DNA from: Lysobacteraceae bacterium
GTDB lineage: Bacteria; Pseudomonadota; Gammaproteobacteria; Xanthomonadales; Xanthomonadaceae
Reading direction: 5' to 3'
Assembly (NCBI GenBank): GCA_028293685.1
Contig: JAQGOI010000089.1
Location: forward strand, 1-10,520
DNA: 10,520 nt
Below are positions 1 through 6,993 of the stretch, piece by piece; the stretch's first letter is position 1; each line of letters begins with the position of its first letter. The position numbers were made by a program, and so were the translations under genes. The notes beneath the pieces are model-generated. The model was not told where the DNA came from, searched no databases, and saw only the letters and a program-made list of their open reading frames with translations.

Positions 1-1
1 C

Positions 2-121
2 CGCGTGCGCGACTGGCTGCAGACACGGCCGATGGCCAATGCAGCGCTGGCAAGGATGGTCGGAACCGTCCTGCTCGCCACCGCGTGTTACACGGCCTTC
101 CAGGGCTGGCGCATTCGTTAG
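2..121 (+). CDS. C-terminal end of a membrane protein, possibly a LysE/RhtB-type exporter (partial)
   Basis: An open frame enters from the left edge and ends at TAG 119-121, giving 39 visible residues. They contain a charged Arg/Asp/Trp segment (RVRDWLQTRP), then a helix-like stretch, then a hydrophobic segment (MVGTVLLATACYTAF) ending in GWRIR. A cytoplasmic basic loop followed by a last membrane helix and a very short tail is the layout at the C-terminus of LysE/RhtB amino-acid exporters and of several other small transporters. The family assignment is a guess from this short tail; only 'C-terminal transmembrane segment' is well supported. The frame is GC-codon rich, like real genes in the window. 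The next gene starts 148 bp downstream on the same strand. Confidence 0.4.
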   Translation, partial: RVRDWLQTRPMANAALARMVGTVLLATACYTAFQGWRIR

Positions 122-269
122 GACCGCTTTCACGCGCAGTACCCGTATCAGACGCATGCCAGCGTCAGTTGGCATTCATCGTCGCGCGCCGCGATTCACA
201 ACCTCTACAAATCCTGCCTGTCTACGCTTCGCATGACCGCCTACGGCCGCTTTCGTCAAGGAGCACGTC

Positions 270-572
270 ATGCGCAATGCAACCCCGGCAGTTGCTTTCC
301 TCGCGTGCATCGTCGCGCCAATGGCGCTGGCACAAACGCGCGAGCATGCCAGTGCAATAACATCCGCACCGGCCGCGACGGCACGACCGGTGAGCCCGGT
401 TGGACGTGCGATGGCCAACTTCACCAGTCTGTTGCGAGAGGCCAGTCTGCAGGCACAACAGGCGCAGGCGGAGAGGCATGAGAAATCCGGATCATCGACC
501 AAGCCCGCTGCGTCGCCTGCCGGTCAGGGTGAGCCGCTTGTGTCGCGATCCAACCAAGGCCGCGCCCCTTGA
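270..572 (+). CDS. Small secreted hypothetical protein
   Basis: A 100-residue protein with a clear start: AAGGAG at 258-263 lies six bases upstream of ATG 270. Residues 1-21 form a typical Sec signal peptide with a short basic n-region, a hydrophobic core (VAFLACIVAPMA) and an ALA-Q cleavage site. The mature part of about 79 residues is Ala/Gln/Ser-rich. Residues 46-72 (GRAMANFTSLLREASLQAQQ onward) could form an amphipathic helix, and a Pro/Ser/Gly-rich tail follows with no cysteines and no catalytic motif. I recognise no family. It is probably periplasmic or secreted. It lies 196 bp upstream of the ligase gene on the same strand, but the gap and separate ribosome-binding sites do not require co-transcription. 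Confidence 0.6.
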   Translation: MRNATPAVAFLACIVAPMALAQTREHASAITSAPAATARPVSPVGRAMANFTSLLREASLQAQQAQAERHEKSGSSTKPAASPAGQGEPLVSRSNQGRAP

Positions 573-614
573 TGGCCGGACTGGCCGCGGGTCCTTCGCA
601 ACCGCGCAACGTGC

Positions 615-657
615 TCCGGAATTTCTGACGGTCCGGAACCATCGTTCCCTACGTTCC
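615..657. repeat. Short direct and inverted repeats upstream of the ligase gene
   Basis: TCCGGAA occurs at 615-621 and again at 632-638. GGAAC (635-639) and GTTCC (644-648) form a 5-bp inverted repeat with a four-base loop, and CGTTCC recurs at 643-648 and 652-657. The cluster lies about 110 bp before the ligase start. It could be an operator or simply chance in GC-rich DNA. No convincing -35/-10 pair is seen next to it. Confidence 0.2.
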
Positions 658-768
658 GTTGGCCGATCGGGCGACAGGCAAGTCCCGGGCCATGCCACAT
701 CCTTGACCGCCACCGATGCCACCACGCTCATGGTCGCGTCGAATTCCTGATCCGCTCAAGGACGAGCC

Positions 769-1627
769 ATGCCGCTGCGTGCCTGCCTGCTGTTGTTGTG
801 CCTGTTCACCTCGTTCATTCAGGCATCGGCCGCGCCGCCACCGCGGAACATGCTGCCGACCGTGTACACGGCCGGCGTCAACGTCGGCGACTACTGGATC
901 AGCGAGAAACTCGATGGCGTGCGCGGCCGTTGGGACGGCCATCATCTGTGGGCGCGCAGCGGTGCGGCCATTGATCCGCCGGCCTGGTTCACCGCCGGCT
1001 GGCCTGCGCAGGCGCTGGATGGCGAACTGTGGATCGCACGCGGCCGGTTCGATGCCATCAGCACCCTTGGTGCGGACGCCCGGAATCAGCAACGAAGGTT
1101 GGCGACAGGTGCATTTGATGGTGTTCGACCTGCCCGATGACCGTGGCCGCTTCGAACAACGCGTGCTGCACATGCGCGCATTGATCGCCAACACGCGTAG
1201 TGCTTACCTGCGGGTGATTCCGCAATTCCAGTTGCACAGCCGCAGCGAGCTCGACGCCCGACTCAGGAGCGTCGTCGCTGCCGGTGGCGAAGGACTGGTG
1301 CTGCAGCAACGCGATGCGCTGTACACGCCCGGTCGCAGCACCACGCTGCTGAAATACAAACCGTACGACGACACCGAGGCGCGGGTCGTCGCGTACACGG
1401 CCGGGCAAGGCAAGTATCTCGGTCAGCTCGGCGCCCTGATCGTGCGGCGACCCGATGGCCTGCAATTCCGTATCGGCAGTGGCTTCAGCGATGCGCAGCG
1501 CAGGCATCCACCACCGATCGGCAGCAATGTCACCTACCGTTACAACGGGTTGACCGCAAAGGGCACGCCGCGCTTTGCGCGCTTCATGCGCATCCGCTAC
1601 GACATGCCGCCACCGGATCCCAGGTAA
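769..1627 (+). pseudogene. ligE: Periplasmic ATP-dependent DNA ligase (Lig E type), split by a single-base frameshift
   Basis: The frame from ATG 769 (AAGGA at 758-762 as ribosome-binding site) encodes a signal peptide (cleavage near AS-A-APPP, residues 19-23), then nucleotidyltransferase motif I (SEKLDGVR, lysine 47 as the expected AMP-accepting residue) and motif III (LDGELW, 83-88). After residue 100 it runs into unrelated sequence and stops at 1140. From 1070 the next frame continues the ligase exactly. Removing one G of the GG at 1069-1070 restores a 285-residue protein with MVFDLP (IIIa, 117-122), EGLVLQ (IV, 174-179), LLKYKPYDD (V, 193-201) and a minimal OB domain ending at 1627. Length, leader and motifs match the Lig E group of minimal ligases (Haemophilus, Neisseria), which join nicked DNA and are predicted to act in the periplasm. 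All other residues look intact, so this is either a recent mutation or a sequencing error. As written, the product lacks half the active site. Confidence 0.85.
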
Positions 1628-1648
1628 CGGCAACCGTGTCGTGGTCGC

Positions 1649-2818
1649 TCAAGGCGCTCGAGCCATGCTCGTCAGGTCGGCGGTTCTCTCGGTATAGACG
1701 GCCTCGACGCAGGAGACCGTCGTGCAGGTGTCGCGGACATGCCAGCGCCACTCGTCTTCCTGGCGCTGCAACGCCGCCGGGTCGTCGACCGAACGCCGGG
1801 CGTTTGCGTAGGCGCGGTTGAGCTCCCAGTCCATCAGCGACAACACCGCGTCATCGCAGATGAGGTGCTCGGCACGTGTGTAGGCCTGCTCGCAATCGAA
1901 AGCCGGTCCCGATCGCGGGGGCCAGCGCGAGAGGTCGGGTGCGGGTCTGACACTGGCTACGCGCGCTCGGGCCCAGGCCGGAGGCGGCGTGTAACCGGAG
2001 CACTCGCGCCTGAAGAAGCCCAGGTACCGCGCTTTCTCGGCTGCATCGTTCCGGGACACCAGACCCTTGCAGGCCAGCGCCCGCGCCTCGGCATCGCCGA
2101 CGGTGACCGATCCGCTGGATTGCGTGCTGACGGTCGCGACACCGCCCTGGCCGCCCCTGTCCAAGGCAGCGGGCGCAGCCTTGCGCATGGCCGGTTGTCG
2201 CGCGTCGTCCGCGAGTGCAGAGGCAACAGCCGTCGGCACTGGCTCGGCTCGAGGCTTTGTCGCCACGACGGCGGGTGCTGGCTCCGCGCTATCCGGCGTG
2301 CGGCGAACGAGCGGCGTGGCGCTGGGATGCAGCAGGATGCGTTGGCTCTGATCGCCCGGGATCCAGTACAGCACGCCAGTCAGGTCATCCGGGACTTCGA
2401 ACACGATGCTTCCGTGCACGGTTCTCGCGGGCGGCACGATCTGCAGCTGGAGAAAACCATCCGCGAAGATGTTGACGGGCGTCGTAAAGGTGCGCTCCCT
2501 CGCCTCGCCGACCGCAACGAGTTTGCCTTCCGAGAACACGCGCGGCTGCGAATCGGTATTGCGGGCCACCACGTCGAGCACGATGAACCGGTTACCCGTC
2601 GCCGCCTGTTTGTCATCCACACCCGACAGGCTGATCCGACGCGTGGCGCGCGACCGGCTGACGGTCGTCTGCAGCGTGTTGTTCGCGTCCGAAGGCCCCG
2701 CCGGTGGGCGTTGATCTGCCGCGCCAAAGGCTTCGATGGAATGGCCGCCGCTGCCCTTGCCGTGGCAGGCCATAATCGCGACAAGCAGCGAGCCCAGCAA
2801 CCAACGGCGAACGAGCAC
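1649..2818 (-). CDS. Lipoprotein with DUF4352-like domain and C-terminal LprI (DUF1311) domain
   Basis: From GTG 2818 the protein has 389 residues and opens with a compact lipoprotein signal: basic RR, hydrophobic WLLGSLLVA, and lipobox IMAC, with the lipidated cysteine at residue 18. In-frame ATGs at 2857 and 2890 are also possible; they have no good ribosome-binding site and would give an unusually long leader. Residues about 60-165 (GNRFIVLDVVARNTDSQPRV; later SIVFEVPDDL) resemble DUF4352, an extracytoplasmic beta-sandwich. A Pro/Ala-rich linker follows. Residues about 308-382 (FDCEQAYTRAEHLICDD ... DEWRWHVRDTC ... CVEAVY) carry the four cysteines and conserved pattern of LprI/DUF1311, a family that includes a mycobacterial lysozyme-inhibitor lipoprotein. 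It is probably a membrane-anchored envelope protein. Lysozyme inhibition is only a possibility. It ends 21 bp from the ligase stop, in convergent orientation. Confidence 0.85.
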   Translation of the reverse strand: MLVRRWLLGSLLVAIMACHGKGSGGHSIEAFGAADQRPPAGPSDANNTLQTTVSRSRATRRISLSGVDDKQAATGNRFIVLDVVARNTDSQPRVFSEGKLVAVGEARERTFTTPVNIFADGFLQLQIVPPARTVHGSIVFEVPDDLTGVLYWIPGDQSQRILLHPSATPLVRRTPDSAEPAPAVVATKPRAEPVPTAVASALADDARQPAMRKAAPAALDRGGQGGVATVSTQSSGSVTVGDAEARALACKGLVSRNDAAEKARYLGFFRRECSGYTPPPAWARARVASVRPAPDLSRWPPRSGPAFDCEQAYTRAEHLICDDAVLSLMDWELNRAYANARRSVDDPAALQRQEDEWRWHVRDTCTTVSCVEAVYTERTADLTSMARAP

Positions 2819-3024
2819 CGCAACGCCAATGCCTGCCCAAGCGGGAGGGCAGCGCATCACTGCACTGCTCGATGTCAGCCGATATCCCATGCAGGAAGGC
2901 TTTCACCGGCGAAGTTAACGACAGGTCGCAGCGGCCGTTTCCCAAAGCGAATCGTTCAGAGAACTGGCCCGCCCATGAACACCGACGGTTGGATCAGCGC
3001 ATGTGACCATTCAACGTGGACATT

Positions 3025-3957
3025 TCAGGACCGCCTTCGCTCCAGCCGGTCGCGATCCCAGTCGCCCAGTGTTGCAGCCGCATCGTAGGTGCTCTGCAGA
3101 AACGCGAGCAAGGTCGTGTCCGGATCGTCCGCCAGGCGAACCGCGTCGTACGGCAATATGAATTCGCCCAGCTCCCGCTGGTAGAACGCCGCGGGCGGTT
3201 GCACCACGGCTTCGTCGAAGCGCGGTGGCGCCGGGTAGGCATAAGCGTAGAACGCCGCATAGGGGACCGGATCTCCACCTGCCCAGAATCCGCAACTGCT
3301 GACCTCCTGCGAGTACGCATCGCGCGCCACCCAGTCCGGCAGGTTCGGAATGCCACCGGGATGCATCGGCGCCGCGCGGCCGGAAAACCGCGTCACCGCA
3401 AGATCGGGGGCACCCCAGAACACGTGCACCGGGCTGCACTTTCCGGCGAACCCTGCGCGAAAGACATTGAACACGCGCGCGGCCTGCGTGAGCACGCGCC
3501 AGTAGCGGTTGGCATACATGGCGTCATAGCTGCAGTGCACCGTGTCGCGATCGAAGCGGATCGCATCGGCCACTTCATTGGGAAACCGGTGGATGTCGAC
3601 ATGCAGATCCATCCGATCCAGTTCGCGCAGCAGCGCCCGATAGAACGTTGCGACGCATTGCGGCTGCAACGCGAACCCACCGACGCCGCCATCGCTGGTC
3701 TGCAGTACGAGGCGATGATCGATGAAGTCGAAATCCAGCTGGAAGAATCGCGTTCCATGCGGAATCGGCGACGTCGTCAGTCCGCGCGTGGTCGGATACA
3801 ACGTGACGTGCCACGAATGGTTCAACCACGCGCTCTGCGCCAGCCTGACCTTGCCGACAATCTGCATCCACAGATGCAGCGTCGCGGATGTGTCCGCCCA
3901 CGCCTCCAGTGGCAGTTCCGGCCACGTGTCCGGGCCTGGTCGCGCCGCGTCCGGCAT
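3025..3957 (-). CDS. DUF5996 family protein
   Basis: A 310-residue soluble protein. ATG 3957 is chosen because GGAGA lies just upstream and the family's N-terminal pattern (WPELPLEAWADTSATLHLW) begins at residue 12; the frame extends further upstream without coding character. The full length matches DUF5996 as I know it: LHLWMQIVGKVRLA, then NHSWHVTLY, the GLTTSPIP segment, DFDFIDHRL, a SPVHVFWGAPDLAVTRFSGR core, HPGGIPNLPD, EVSSCGFWAGG, the AFYAYAYP motif and a C-terminal LLAFLQSTYDAAA helix. No signal peptide or membrane helix is seen. The biochemical role of the family is not established. Many conserved His, Trp, Asp and Arg residues suggest an enzyme or ligand-binding fold, but that is inference. 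It lies 76 bp downstream of the DJ-1/PfpI gene on the same strand and may share its transcript. Confidence 0.9.
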   Translation of the reverse strand: MPDAARPGPDTWPELPLEAWADTSATLHLWMQIVGKVRLAQSAWLNHSWHVTLYPTTRGLTTSPIPHGTRFFQLDFDFIDHRLVLQTSDGGVGGFALQPQCVATFYRALLRELDRMDLHVDIHRFPNEVADAIRFDRDTVHCSYDAMYANRYWRVLTQAARVFNVFRAGFAGKCSPVHVFWGAPDLAVTRFSGRAAPMHPGGIPNLPDWVARDAYSQEVSSCGFWAGGDPVPYAAFYAYAYPAPPRFDEAVVQPPAAFYQRELGEFILPYDAVRLADDPDTTLLAFLQSTYDAAATLGDWDRDRLERRRS

Positions 3958-4033
3958 CGCTTTTCTCCGTTGCCTTTGACTGTTGTCCGCCCGCCGGGCA
4001 CCGAGCGCGGCGGGCGACGCGCATCTGTCGCGG

Positions 4034-4759
4034 TCAGCGCAGGGAATCCTGCATGCCCAGCGTCGGTGACGGCCCTGTTGGGCGACGCGCGGAGACACCC
4101 TGCTCCAGCAGTTCCACCAGCAGCCCGGCGACCCGCTCGCTCGACTTCGGATTCTGTCCGGTGATCAGCTGGCGGTCCTGCCTGACGTGGCTGAGCATCG
4201 GCACGCTGTTCTCGACGTTGGCACCGAGTTCGACCAGGCGCGTGGACAACAGGAACGGCACGACTTCGGCCAGCCCGGACAGGTTCTCCTCGATGTTGGA
4301 GAACGCGGTCAGCGTGTAGCCCTCGACCAGGGGCTTGCCGTCTTCGCGGGTGACACCGACAAACGCTGCCGGGCCGTGGCAGACCGACGCGATCGGTTTG
4401 CCCTGCGCATGGAATTCCGCGAGCAGGGTACCCAGGCGCGGATTGTCCGGAAAGTCGAACATCGTGCCATGGCCGCCGGGTATGAAGACCGCAGCGAAAT
4501 CGTCGGCGTGCAACCCGTCGAGTGGCTGTGTCTGCTGTAACCGTTGCGCGGCTTCCTGCCACTCCGGATGCTGCTCCGCCGCGCCGCTGCTGCGCGGATC
4601 GATGGGTGTGTCGCCACCTTTCGGGCTGGCAACCGTGATCGCGTGTCCGGCGTCGCGCAATGTGGCGTATGGCACCGCAAACTCCTCCAGCCACAACCCG
4701 GTGGCATGCCCGTTGGGCATCGTGCCGGCGCTGGTGACGATCATCAGGATGTTGGCCAT
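4034..4759 (-). CDS. DJ-1/PfpI (Hsp31-like, class I glutamine amidotransferase-like) protein
   Basis: A 241-residue cytosolic protein. ATG 4759 is supported by GGAG at 4767-4770, eight bases upstream. It starts with the Rossmann-like strand of the family (MANILMIVTSAG), followed by GLWLEEFAVPYATLRDAGH with the conserved acidic residue near position 25-26. DDFAAVFIPGGHG (86-98) precedes the nucleophile elbow SVCHGPAA, with catalytic Cys127 and adjacent His128. This is the Hsp31-like arrangement, whose members act as glutathione-independent glyoxalases (methylglyoxal to lactate), as deglycases in disputed reports, or as holdases. It is shorter than E. coli HchA (283 residues) and close to the fungal/Pseudomonas Hsp31-like forms. 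It lies upstream of the DUF5996 gene and divergent from cytochrome b561 and the aldehyde reductase, which fits a role in carbonyl or oxidative stress. The exact substrate cannot be read from sequence. Confidence 0.92.
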   Translation of the reverse strand: MANILMIVTSAGTMPNGHATGLWLEEFAVPYATLRDAGHAITVASPKGGDTPIDPRSSGAAEQHPEWQEAAQRLQQTQPLDGLHADDFAAVFIPGGHGTMFDFPDNPRLGTLLAEFHAQGKPIASVCHGPAAFVGVTREDGKPLVEGYTLTAFSNIEENLSGLAEVVPFLLSTRLVELGANVENSVPMLSHVRQDRQLITGQNPKSSERVAGLLVELLEQGVSARRPTGPSPTLGMQDSLR

Positions 4760-4872
4760 CTCGGGTCTCCGGTATAGGGGAGGACGAGCATGGCGGGTCG
4801 CGGGTTAAGCGCCGATGCATCCCGCCCGGCACCGCCGTATGCTTGTGCGCATTCACCCGACGGGATCGCCCA
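4760..4872. promoter_or_regulatory. Divergent intergenic region between the DJ-1/PfpI and cytochrome b561 genes
   Basis: These 113 bp separate two divergently transcribed genes and must hold at least the start signals of both. The DJ-1 ribosome-binding site (GGAG on the - strand, 4767-4770) lies within it. A weak GACGGGA at about 4859-4865 precedes the b561 start. No -10/-35 pair or operator is clear enough to mark. A regulator shared by both sides is possible but not shown. Confidence 0.4.
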
Positions 4873-5415
4873 ATGCAGAGCAGCATCACACCGACCGTGC
4901 GCTACTCCACTGCGGCGCGCTGGTTCCACTGGCTGGCGTTCACGGCTGTGGCGCTGGCGTACCTGTTCATCAACCTGCGGGGTGTCTTTGCGCGCGGCAG
5001 CGCCGCGTCGAAGGTGCCGATGCAGGGCCATATCCTGTTCGGGCTGGTGGTGCTGGTGCTGGTGCTGCCGCGCTTGCTGCATCGCCTACGCAACACGCCA
5101 CCACCGGTGGTTCCGCCACTCGCGCCGTGGGAGGCGTTGCTCTCCGGGCTCACCCATTGGGCGCTGTACGCATTCCTGCTGGTGCAACCGTTGCTCGGCC
5201 TCTTCACGGTGTGGGCCGGCGGCGCATTGAAGGTGCCTTTCACCGCCCTGCAGATCCCGTCGCCGCTGACAGCCGACCGCGCGTTGCACGAACAACTCGG
5301 CAGCCTGCACACGACCATCGGCACGGTCTTCTATTACGTGATCGGCCTGCATATCGCCGGCGCCCTGTGGCATCACTTCTTCCGCCGCGACAACACGTTG
5401 CGACGCATGCTGTGA
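4873..5415 (+). CDS. Cytochrome b561 family membrane protein
   Basis: A 180-residue inner-membrane di-heme protein with four hydrophobic helices, at about 16-35, 51-70, 93-115 and 147-168. It opens with the family signature YSTAARWFHWLAF; His19 sits in helix 1, His53 in GHILFG of helix 2, and His146 and His160 in the last helix (LHTTIGTVFYYVIGLHIAGA). These are the usual candidate heme ligands of the bacterial CybB group. E. coli CybB has 176 residues and reportedly passes electrons from superoxide to ubiquinone; whether this homolog does so is unknown. ATG 4873 is preferred over the upstream TTG at 4843 because it gives the normal length and N-terminus; the ribosome-binding site is weak. The aldehyde reductase follows 127 bp downstream on the same strand. 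Confidence 0.9.
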   Translation: MQSSITPTVRYSTAARWFHWLAFTAVALAYLFINLRGVFARGSAASKVPMQGHILFGLVVLVLVLPRLLHRLRNTPPPVVPPLAPWEALLSGLTHWALYAFLLVQPLLGLFTVWAGGALKVPFTALQIPSPLTADRALHEQLGSLHTTIGTVFYYVIGLHIAGALWHHFFRRDNTLRRML

Positions 5416-5542
5416 TCGTGCGCGCGCCTTTCGGGGCGGCAGCCGATAGTACCGGTTGAATGCGCTCGCCCCCGGAAACAGCCGCATCGGATTAACACGG
5501 GACGTCATAGACTGCGTCACGGCCCGCAACGGAGTCACCTCA

Positions 5543-6598
5543 ATGCCCACCACGCCCGCCTATGCCGCCACCAGCGCGACGTCGCCGCTTGCGCCCTTTA
5601 CGATCGAACGCCGTGAACCGCGCGCGGGCGAGGTGCAGATCGACATCCTGTACTGCGGTGTCTGCCACTCCGACATCCACCAGGCGCGCGACGAATGGGG
5701 CGGCTCGATCTTTCCGATGGTGCCCGGGCATGAAATCGTCGGCCGCGTCGCGCGCCTCGGCGATGCCGCGCAGCGTTTCAAGGTCGGCGACATCGTCGGG
5801 GTCGGCTGTTTCGTGGATTCGTGCCGGGCCTGCGCGCACTGCCGGGCCGGCGAGGAGCAGTTCTGCGATGTCGGCATGGTCGCGACCTACAACTCGCGGG
5901 AACGCGACAGCGGCGCGCCCACGTACGGCGGCTATTCGACGCGCATCACGGTCGACGAGAAGTACGTGCTGCGCATTCCCGACGGCATTCCGCTCGAACG
6001 TGCGGCGCCGTTGCTGTGCGCCGGCATCACCACGTATTCGCCGCTCAGGCGGTTCGGCGTCAAGGCCGGCGATGAGGTCGCCGTCGTCGGGCTCGGCGGG
6101 CTCGGCCATATGGCGGTGAAGTTCGCCGTGGCGATGGGCGCGCAGGTCACCGTGCTCAGCACGTCGGAGAACAAGCGTGCCGACGCGTTGGCACTGGGCG
6201 CGCACCACTTCGCCGCCACCCGCGACACCGATACGTTCAAGCAACTTGCCGGCCGCTTCGATTTCATCGTCGACAGCGTTTCCGCGCCGCACGACTACAA
6301 CGCGTACCTGGGCCTGTTGAAGGTCGACGGCACCATGATCCTGCTCGGTGTCCCGGTCGAGCCGTCGCCGGTCGCCGCAGGCGCACTGATCATGCGCCGC
6401 CGTCGCCTGGCCGGATCGCTGATCGGCGGCATCCGCGAAACCCAGGAGATGCTCGACTTCTGCGCCGAACACGGCATCGCTTCGGATGTCGAGGTGATCG
6501 CCATCGACCAGATCAACACCGCGTACGACCGGATGTTGAAGGGTGACGTGCACTACCGGTTCGTGATCGACAGTGCAAGCTTCGGGCAGGCCGGCTGA
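5543..6598 (+). CDS. yahK: Zinc-dependent NADP(H) alcohol dehydrogenase / aldehyde reductase, YahK type
   Basis: A 351-residue cytosolic medium-chain dehydrogenase. GGAG at 5531-5534 sits eight bases before ATG 5543. Catalytic zinc ligands are visible at Cys41 (YCGVCHSD), His63-Glu64 (PGHEIVGR) and Cys159 (PLLCAGITTYSPL). The structural zinc site is Cys94, Cys97, Cys100 and Cys108 (DSCRACAHC ... QFC). The nucleotide-binding turn GLGGLG is at 183-188, and the STSENKR segment (206-212) is the pattern that favours NADP(H) in the cinnamyl-alcohol-dehydrogenase branch. The C-terminal part (LAGSLIGGIRETQEMLDFCA, then DRMLKGDVHYRFVID) is very close to E. coli YahK (349 residues), a broad aldehyde reductase. 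Expected reaction: aldehyde + NADPH to alcohol. No disrupted motif. It lies downstream of cytochrome b561 with its own ribosome-binding site, so the two may or may not share a transcript. Confidence 0.95.
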   Translation: MPTTPAYAATSATSPLAPFTIERREPRAGEVQIDILYCGVCHSDIHQARDEWGGSIFPMVPGHEIVGRVARLGDAAQRFKVGDIVGVGCFVDSCRACAHCRAGEEQFCDVGMVATYNSRERDSGAPTYGGYSTRITVDEKYVLRIPDGIPLERAAPLLCAGITTYSPLRRFGVKAGDEVAVVGLGGLGHMAVKFAVAMGAQVTVLSTSENKRADALALGAHHFAATRDTDTFKQLAGRFDFIVDSVSAPHDYNAYLGLLKVDGTMILLGVPVEPSPVAAGALIMRRRRLAGSLIGGIRETQEMLDFCAEHGIASDVEVIAIDQINTAYDRMLKGDVHYRFVIDSASFGQAG

Positions 6599-6714
6599 CG
6601 CGATTCCATTTACTTTCCGGATTGCAGGAATGATGTCGAGCCCGCAGCAGGCGTTCGATTGCGTCCCGCTGCTGCGTTGCCCTGACTGATGCTGGACACG
6701 GTGCAGCGCGGGCC
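6599..6714. other. Non-coding stretch before an acyltransferase remnant
   Basis: This is the first part of a 395-bp gene-poor gap (6599-6993). All three + frames are interrupted or uninformative, and I see no terminator hairpin after the YahK-type gene, no RNA gene and no recognisable homology. It is probably the eroded upstream part of the acyltransferase remnant, or unrelated spacer. Confidence 0.4.
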
Positions 6715-6831
6715 AGTCGCCGTCCCGTCGGGCCGGCCGGCACGGCCACGCTGCTGACCGTGGCTGTCGCGACCACGAGCTGGTACTTCATCGAGAAGCC
6801 ATTCCTGAAGCTCAAGCGTCGGCTCTACTGA
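6715..6831 (+). pseudogene. C-terminal remnant of an acyltransferase-3 (OafA/YrhL-type) membrane protein
   Basis: Reading + strand codons to TGA 6829-6831 gives a hydrophobic stretch (TATLLTVAVATTSWYF), then IEKPFLKLKRRLY and a stop. The sequence S-W-Y-F-I-E-K-P-F-L-x-L-K at the end of a final membrane helix is the standard C-terminus of acyltransferase-3 proteins, which O-acylate surface sugars. Only about 35 residues are recognisable. The same frame has a stop at 6631-6633 and nothing upstream resembles the other helices, whereas an intact protein has about 350 residues or more. The segment is therefore a leftover from a deletion or rearrangement that removed the 5' part. Confidence 0.6.
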
Positions 6832-6993
6832 GTGCTTTGGTGGCCAATGGATCACCCAGCCGCAACTCCATCCGATCGCTGCCTCGCACTCGTCGTTGAT
6901 GAGCTTGTCCTGCAGGCCGTTGTCGCCGTCTTGACGGCGGGGCGCCGAAGCTCGGCAGACCGGATACGGATGCGCAGCAGGCGGGGTATCGCC

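Noticed and set aside
573..768. Sigma-70 promoter for the ligase gene (TTGACC near 702)
   Set aside because: No acceptable -10 hexamer lies 16-18 bases downstream, and isolated TTGAC-like words are common.
1063..1075. Programmed +1 frameshift in the ligase at CTT GGT, as in prfB
   Set aside because: The CTT codon matches the prfB slip codon, but there is no in-frame stop or rare codon after it and no internal Shine-Dalgarno-like stimulator. Mutation or sequencing error is simpler.
1739..3088. Long + strand open frame of 449 codons opposite the lipoprotein gene
   Set aside because: It is antisense to a gene with a lipobox and two recognisable domains. Its product is Arg-rich, of low plausibility, and has no recognisable domain; high GC produces such mirror frames.
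3016..4164. Long + strand open frame of 382 codons opposite the DUF5996 gene
   Set aside because: It mirrors a full-length DUF5996 match on the other strand and translates to Arg/Pro-rich sequence without domains.
3822..4889. 355-codon - strand frame across the DJ-1 gene
   Set aside because: It overlaps the DJ-1/PfpI gene in another frame; that gene has a ribosome-binding site and catalytic Cys motif, while this frame gives Arg-rich, low-complexity sequence.
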